From Methylomicrobium sp. (GTDB lineage Bacteria; Pseudomonadota; Gammaproteobacteria; Methylococcales; Methylomonadaceae), in NCBI GenBank assembly GCA_007135635.1, contig SLIO01000148.1:1-9506 (forward strand): DNA of 9,506 nt. Reading direction: 5' to 3'. Of the stretch, positions 8,378-9,506 are shown piece by piece. The first letter of the stretch is position 1. Each line of letters opens with the position of its first letter. The notes under the pieces were generated by a model. It was not told where the DNA came from. It saw nothing but the letters and a program-made list of their open reading frames with translations, and searched no databases. The position numbers were made by a program, and so were the translations under genes.

Positions 8378-8400
8378 TCTCCCGCAGAGGCGAGGGGAGA
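8378..8400. repeat. Short GC-rich hairpin, partial relative of the 8669-8741 repeat
   Basis: The stem is TCTCCC (8378-8383) with GGGAGA (8395-8400). The segment CCCGCAGAGGCG is identical to 8717-8728, so this looks like a fragment or degenerate copy of the GC-rich hairpin repeat 330 bp downstream. It lies about 35 bp upstream of the tex start codon, in the presumed 5' leader. Confidence 0.55.
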
Positions 8401-8506
8401 GTGATTTAAGTTTAATTTGAAAAGCGCTGTTTGCGATCAATGGTTTCAAATGATTGATTTTGTCGAATTACCCCCCTCTTACTGAATAGTTGTTCAACTT
8501 TGTTGG

Positions 8507-8603
8507 GTATGGGGTATGCCTATCGAGGAACGCCGTGAACCCATCCATGGGGCTTGACGGCAGCATCCCTGCTGCCGACATCCTCGCTAGGCATATCCCA
8601 TAC
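8507..8603. repeat. 97-bp inverted-repeat element with internal hairpin
   Basis: The 23-nt ends (8507-8529 and 8581-8603) are inverted copies matching at 21 of 23 positions (GTATGGGGTATGCC... on the left). Inside are a perfect 7-bp hairpin, GGCAGCA-TCCC-TGCTGCC (8559-8576), and a CCCATCCATGGG palindrome (8540-8551). No coding potential is evident. It resembles a small palindromic dispersed element (REP/MITE type). The word TATGCCTATC also occurs at about 3596 near the other repeat cluster. Confidence 0.8.
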
Positions 8604-8668
8604 TCCACACTTTTTCGTTCTTAAACGTTTTTTCGGTCAAAAAGGAGTATTGTAAAGCATCTTAATGT

Positions 8669-8741
8669 CTCCGCGCCCCTGCGACTCTGCGCGATTTTCT
8701 GTAGTCATGAAATCATCCCGCAGAGGCGCTGAGGCGCAGAG
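8669..8741. repeat. GC-rich inverted repeat (CTCTGCG / CGCAGAG type)
   Basis: Arms 8669-8691 and 8719-8741 are inverted and match at 19 of 23 positions (right arm CGCAGAGGCGCTGAGGCGCA...). The stem extends inward through GATTT/AAATC. CGCAGAGGCGC-type repeats occur as dispersed palindromes in many bacterial genomes. There is no T tract, so it is not an obvious terminator. Confidence 0.75.
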
Positions 8742-8796
8742 AGAAAGGTTAAATTGATCGATTCACGAATAAATGTTGCGGTTCTTTACTTTGAGT

Positions 8797-8804
8797 TAAA
8801 TTAA
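8797..8804 (+). repeat. Left 8-bp target-site duplication of the MITE-like element
   Basis: TAAATTAA directly precedes the left terminal inverted repeat and is repeated exactly at 9168-9175, directly after the right one. Confidence 0.85.
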
Positions 8805-8914
8805 GGCTATGTTCGCGTTAATAGTTGATGCTTTTGAACTTAAAGCCAACATGAAACCCCAGGTACCACTCTGAATAACTTTCCTTTTTTCAATATCGCG
8901 CCAATGGATGAAAG

Positions 8915-9068
8915 GAGGGTATGGTTGCTCGATTGACAGGTGTCGGCGGCAGGGCAGATTTTTGCTCCTGCAAAATCTGCATTCATGCCATCCTTGGCAA
9001 TCAGTCGCCGCCGTGAAGCCTAGATGTATGTATTTACGGCGTCCTGTCAAGCGAGTAATTGTACCCTC
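8915..9068. repeat. 154-bp inverted-repeat element nested in the MITE
   Basis: Arms 8915-8940 (GAGGGTATGG...TTGACAGG) and 9043-9068 are inverted and match at 21 of 26 positions. Inside, CGGCGGC (8944-8950) faces GCCGCCG (9006-9012), enclosing the hairpin at 8954-8980. I see no clear target duplication around it, so it may be a separate older insertion or part of the MITE's own design. Confidence 0.7.
8954..8980 (-). repeat. Third copy of the GCAGGAGCAAAAAT hairpin core
   Basis: Read on the minus strand, GCAGATTTTGC-AGGA-GCAAAAATCTGC forms the same bulged hairpin as the tandem repeats at 3627-3724. The preceding TGAATG is shared too, but two stem pairs differ in a compensatory way. Confidence 0.85.
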
Positions 9069-9167
9069 TTCCACGCTCAGTGTATTGGAAAGCAATCATT
9101 GACTCTTTCCTAAAGGGTTTATTTAGTAGGAAAGAGAACCGTTTCAACTGCTAACGCGAACATAGCC

Positions 9168-9175
9168 TAAATTAA
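9168..9175 (+). repeat. Right 8-bp target-site duplication of the MITE-like element
   Basis: TAAATTAA directly follows the right inverted repeat and is identical to 8797-8804. Confidence 0.85.
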
Positions 9176-9421
9176 TGGAGTATCCGGTATTGATGGGCAG
9201 AAATCATGCCTTCGTGTTTCTTGGTGGTGGCAAGTTAAATCCGGTTGTTAATTCACTAAAATCACGAAAGGAGTCAGTGACTTGAAAAAATCTCTTGGCC
9301 CCGCCTGCCGGGTGAGTAACTTGGAAAACATAACGAATTGAATGTTTTCATGATTTTCGTGGGCAAAACACTTTTGATGGCTTCAAGCACCACAAAAACT
9401 CTGCGGCCCTTGCCCGAGTCA

Positions 9422-9506
9422 TCAAGGATTCACCACCGATTTGGCTTGTAGATCGGCGTGGTAGGACGAGCGGACAAGCGGCGCGTTGGCGACTTGTTTG
9501 AAGCCG
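9422..9506 (-). CDS. lipA: Lipoyl synthase LipA, C-terminal end (partial)
   Basis: Only the last 27 residues and the TGA stop are inside the window. They read GFKQVANAPLVRSSYHADLQ followed by AKSVVNP. GF..V...PLVRSSYHAD is the conserved C-terminus of lipoyl synthase, the radical-SAM enzyme that inserts two sulfurs into octanoyl groups on lipoyl domains. The arginine-serine pair lies in the RSSY motif, whose serine caps the auxiliary iron-sulfur cluster in known LipA structures. The catalytic cysteines and the start lie beyond the window edge. The gene is on the same strand as tex, but 1 kb of repeats between them argues against a shared operon. Confidence 0.93.
   Translation of the reverse strand, partial: GFKQVANAPLVRSSYHADLQAKSVVNP

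Larger units (their letters stand above)
8805..9167. mobile_element. 363-bp MITE-like element with 23-bp terminal inverted repeats
   Basis: The left end (8805-8827) starts GGCTATGTTCGCGTTA and the right end (9145-9167) is its inverted copy, matching at 21 of 23 positions. A perfect 8-bp direct repeat, TAAATTAA, flanks it. These are the marks of transposition. It encodes no transposase, so it must have been moved in trans. The GG start, 8-bp AT-rich duplication and inverted-repeat length would suit an ISL3- or IS1595-type parent, but I cannot decide which. Near the right end, CTCTTTCCTA (9103-9112) pairs with TAGGAAAGAG (9127-9136) in a 10-bp stem. A second inverted-repeat element is nested inside. 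Short ORFs across it overlap on both strands and lack family features. Confidence 0.9.
8344..9421. other. Repeat-rich gene-free region between lipA and tex
   Basis: About 1.08 kb separate the 3' end of lipA from the 5' end of tex (both minus strand). I find no credible gene. The content is mostly repeats: a hairpin at 8378-8400, a 97-bp inverted-repeat element at 8507-8603, a GC-rich inverted repeat at 8669-8741 and the nested MITE-like element at 8805-9167. The remaining 9176-9421 shows only a weak inverted pair (AAAATCACGAAA at 9258 with TTTCATGATTTT at 9346). The tex promoter should lie here but I cannot point to it. Confidence 0.7.

Noticed and set aside
8796..9102. Small overlapping ORFs on both strands in the MITE
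   Set aside because: They run through inverted repeats, have no recognisable domain and no good ribosome binding site; they are explained by the element.
9282..9341. 19-codon TTG mini-ORF after AAAGGAG at 9267-9273
   Set aside because: It has a good purine-rich stretch but a rare start codon, a very short product and no recognisable sequence; a chance match is likely.

Overview
The window looks like a chromosomal segment of a halotolerant gammaproteobacterium. Ectoine hydroxylase, a Na+-coupled symporter, Tex, lipoyl synthase and a TIGR04073-type (PEP-CTERM/exosortase-associated) protein, together with dispersed GC-rich hairpin repeats, fit a salt-tolerant type I methanotroph of the Methylotuvimicrobium/Methylomicrobium kind. 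That assignment is inference from gene content; no marker gene fixes the species.

Region 1 (1-3445, plus strand) holds ectD, a membrane-anchored TPR protein whose start overlaps the ectD stop by 8 bp, and, 81 bp further on, a PutP-like Na+:solute symporter. Together they read as an osmoadaptation block: one gene converts ectoine to 5-hydroxyectoine and another probably imports an organic solute. The ectABC synthesis genes are not here, so ectD depends on ectoine made or imported elsewhere.

Region 2 (3446-3999) is non-coding and carries a 49-bp tandem duplication with a strong hairpin in each copy. It leads into a plus-strand gene (4000-5265) for an unfamiliar protein. Its C-terminal half resembles the vicinal-oxygen-chelate fold of 4-hydroxyphenylpyruvate dioxygenase with an intact candidate His-His-Glu iron site; its N-terminal half (about 190 residues) I cannot place.

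Region 3 (5452-8343, minus strand) holds tex, a transcription accessory/RNA-binding protein, followed 57 bp later by a secreted TIGR04073-family protein. They may be co-transcribed, although an extended -10 box lies between them.

Region 4 (8344-9421) is about 1.1 kb without genes and packed with repeats: a small GC-rich hairpin, a 97-bp inverted-repeat element, a second GC-rich hairpin, and a 363-bp MITE-like element with 23-bp terminal inverted repeats and a perfect 8-bp target duplication. A 154-bp inverted-repeat element is nested inside the MITE and contains the same hairpin core as the tandem repeat of region 2, with compensatory base-pair changes. The window closes with the 3' end of lipA (minus strand, 9422 to the edge).

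The least explained items are the HPPD-like protein and the nested, covarying hairpin repeats.
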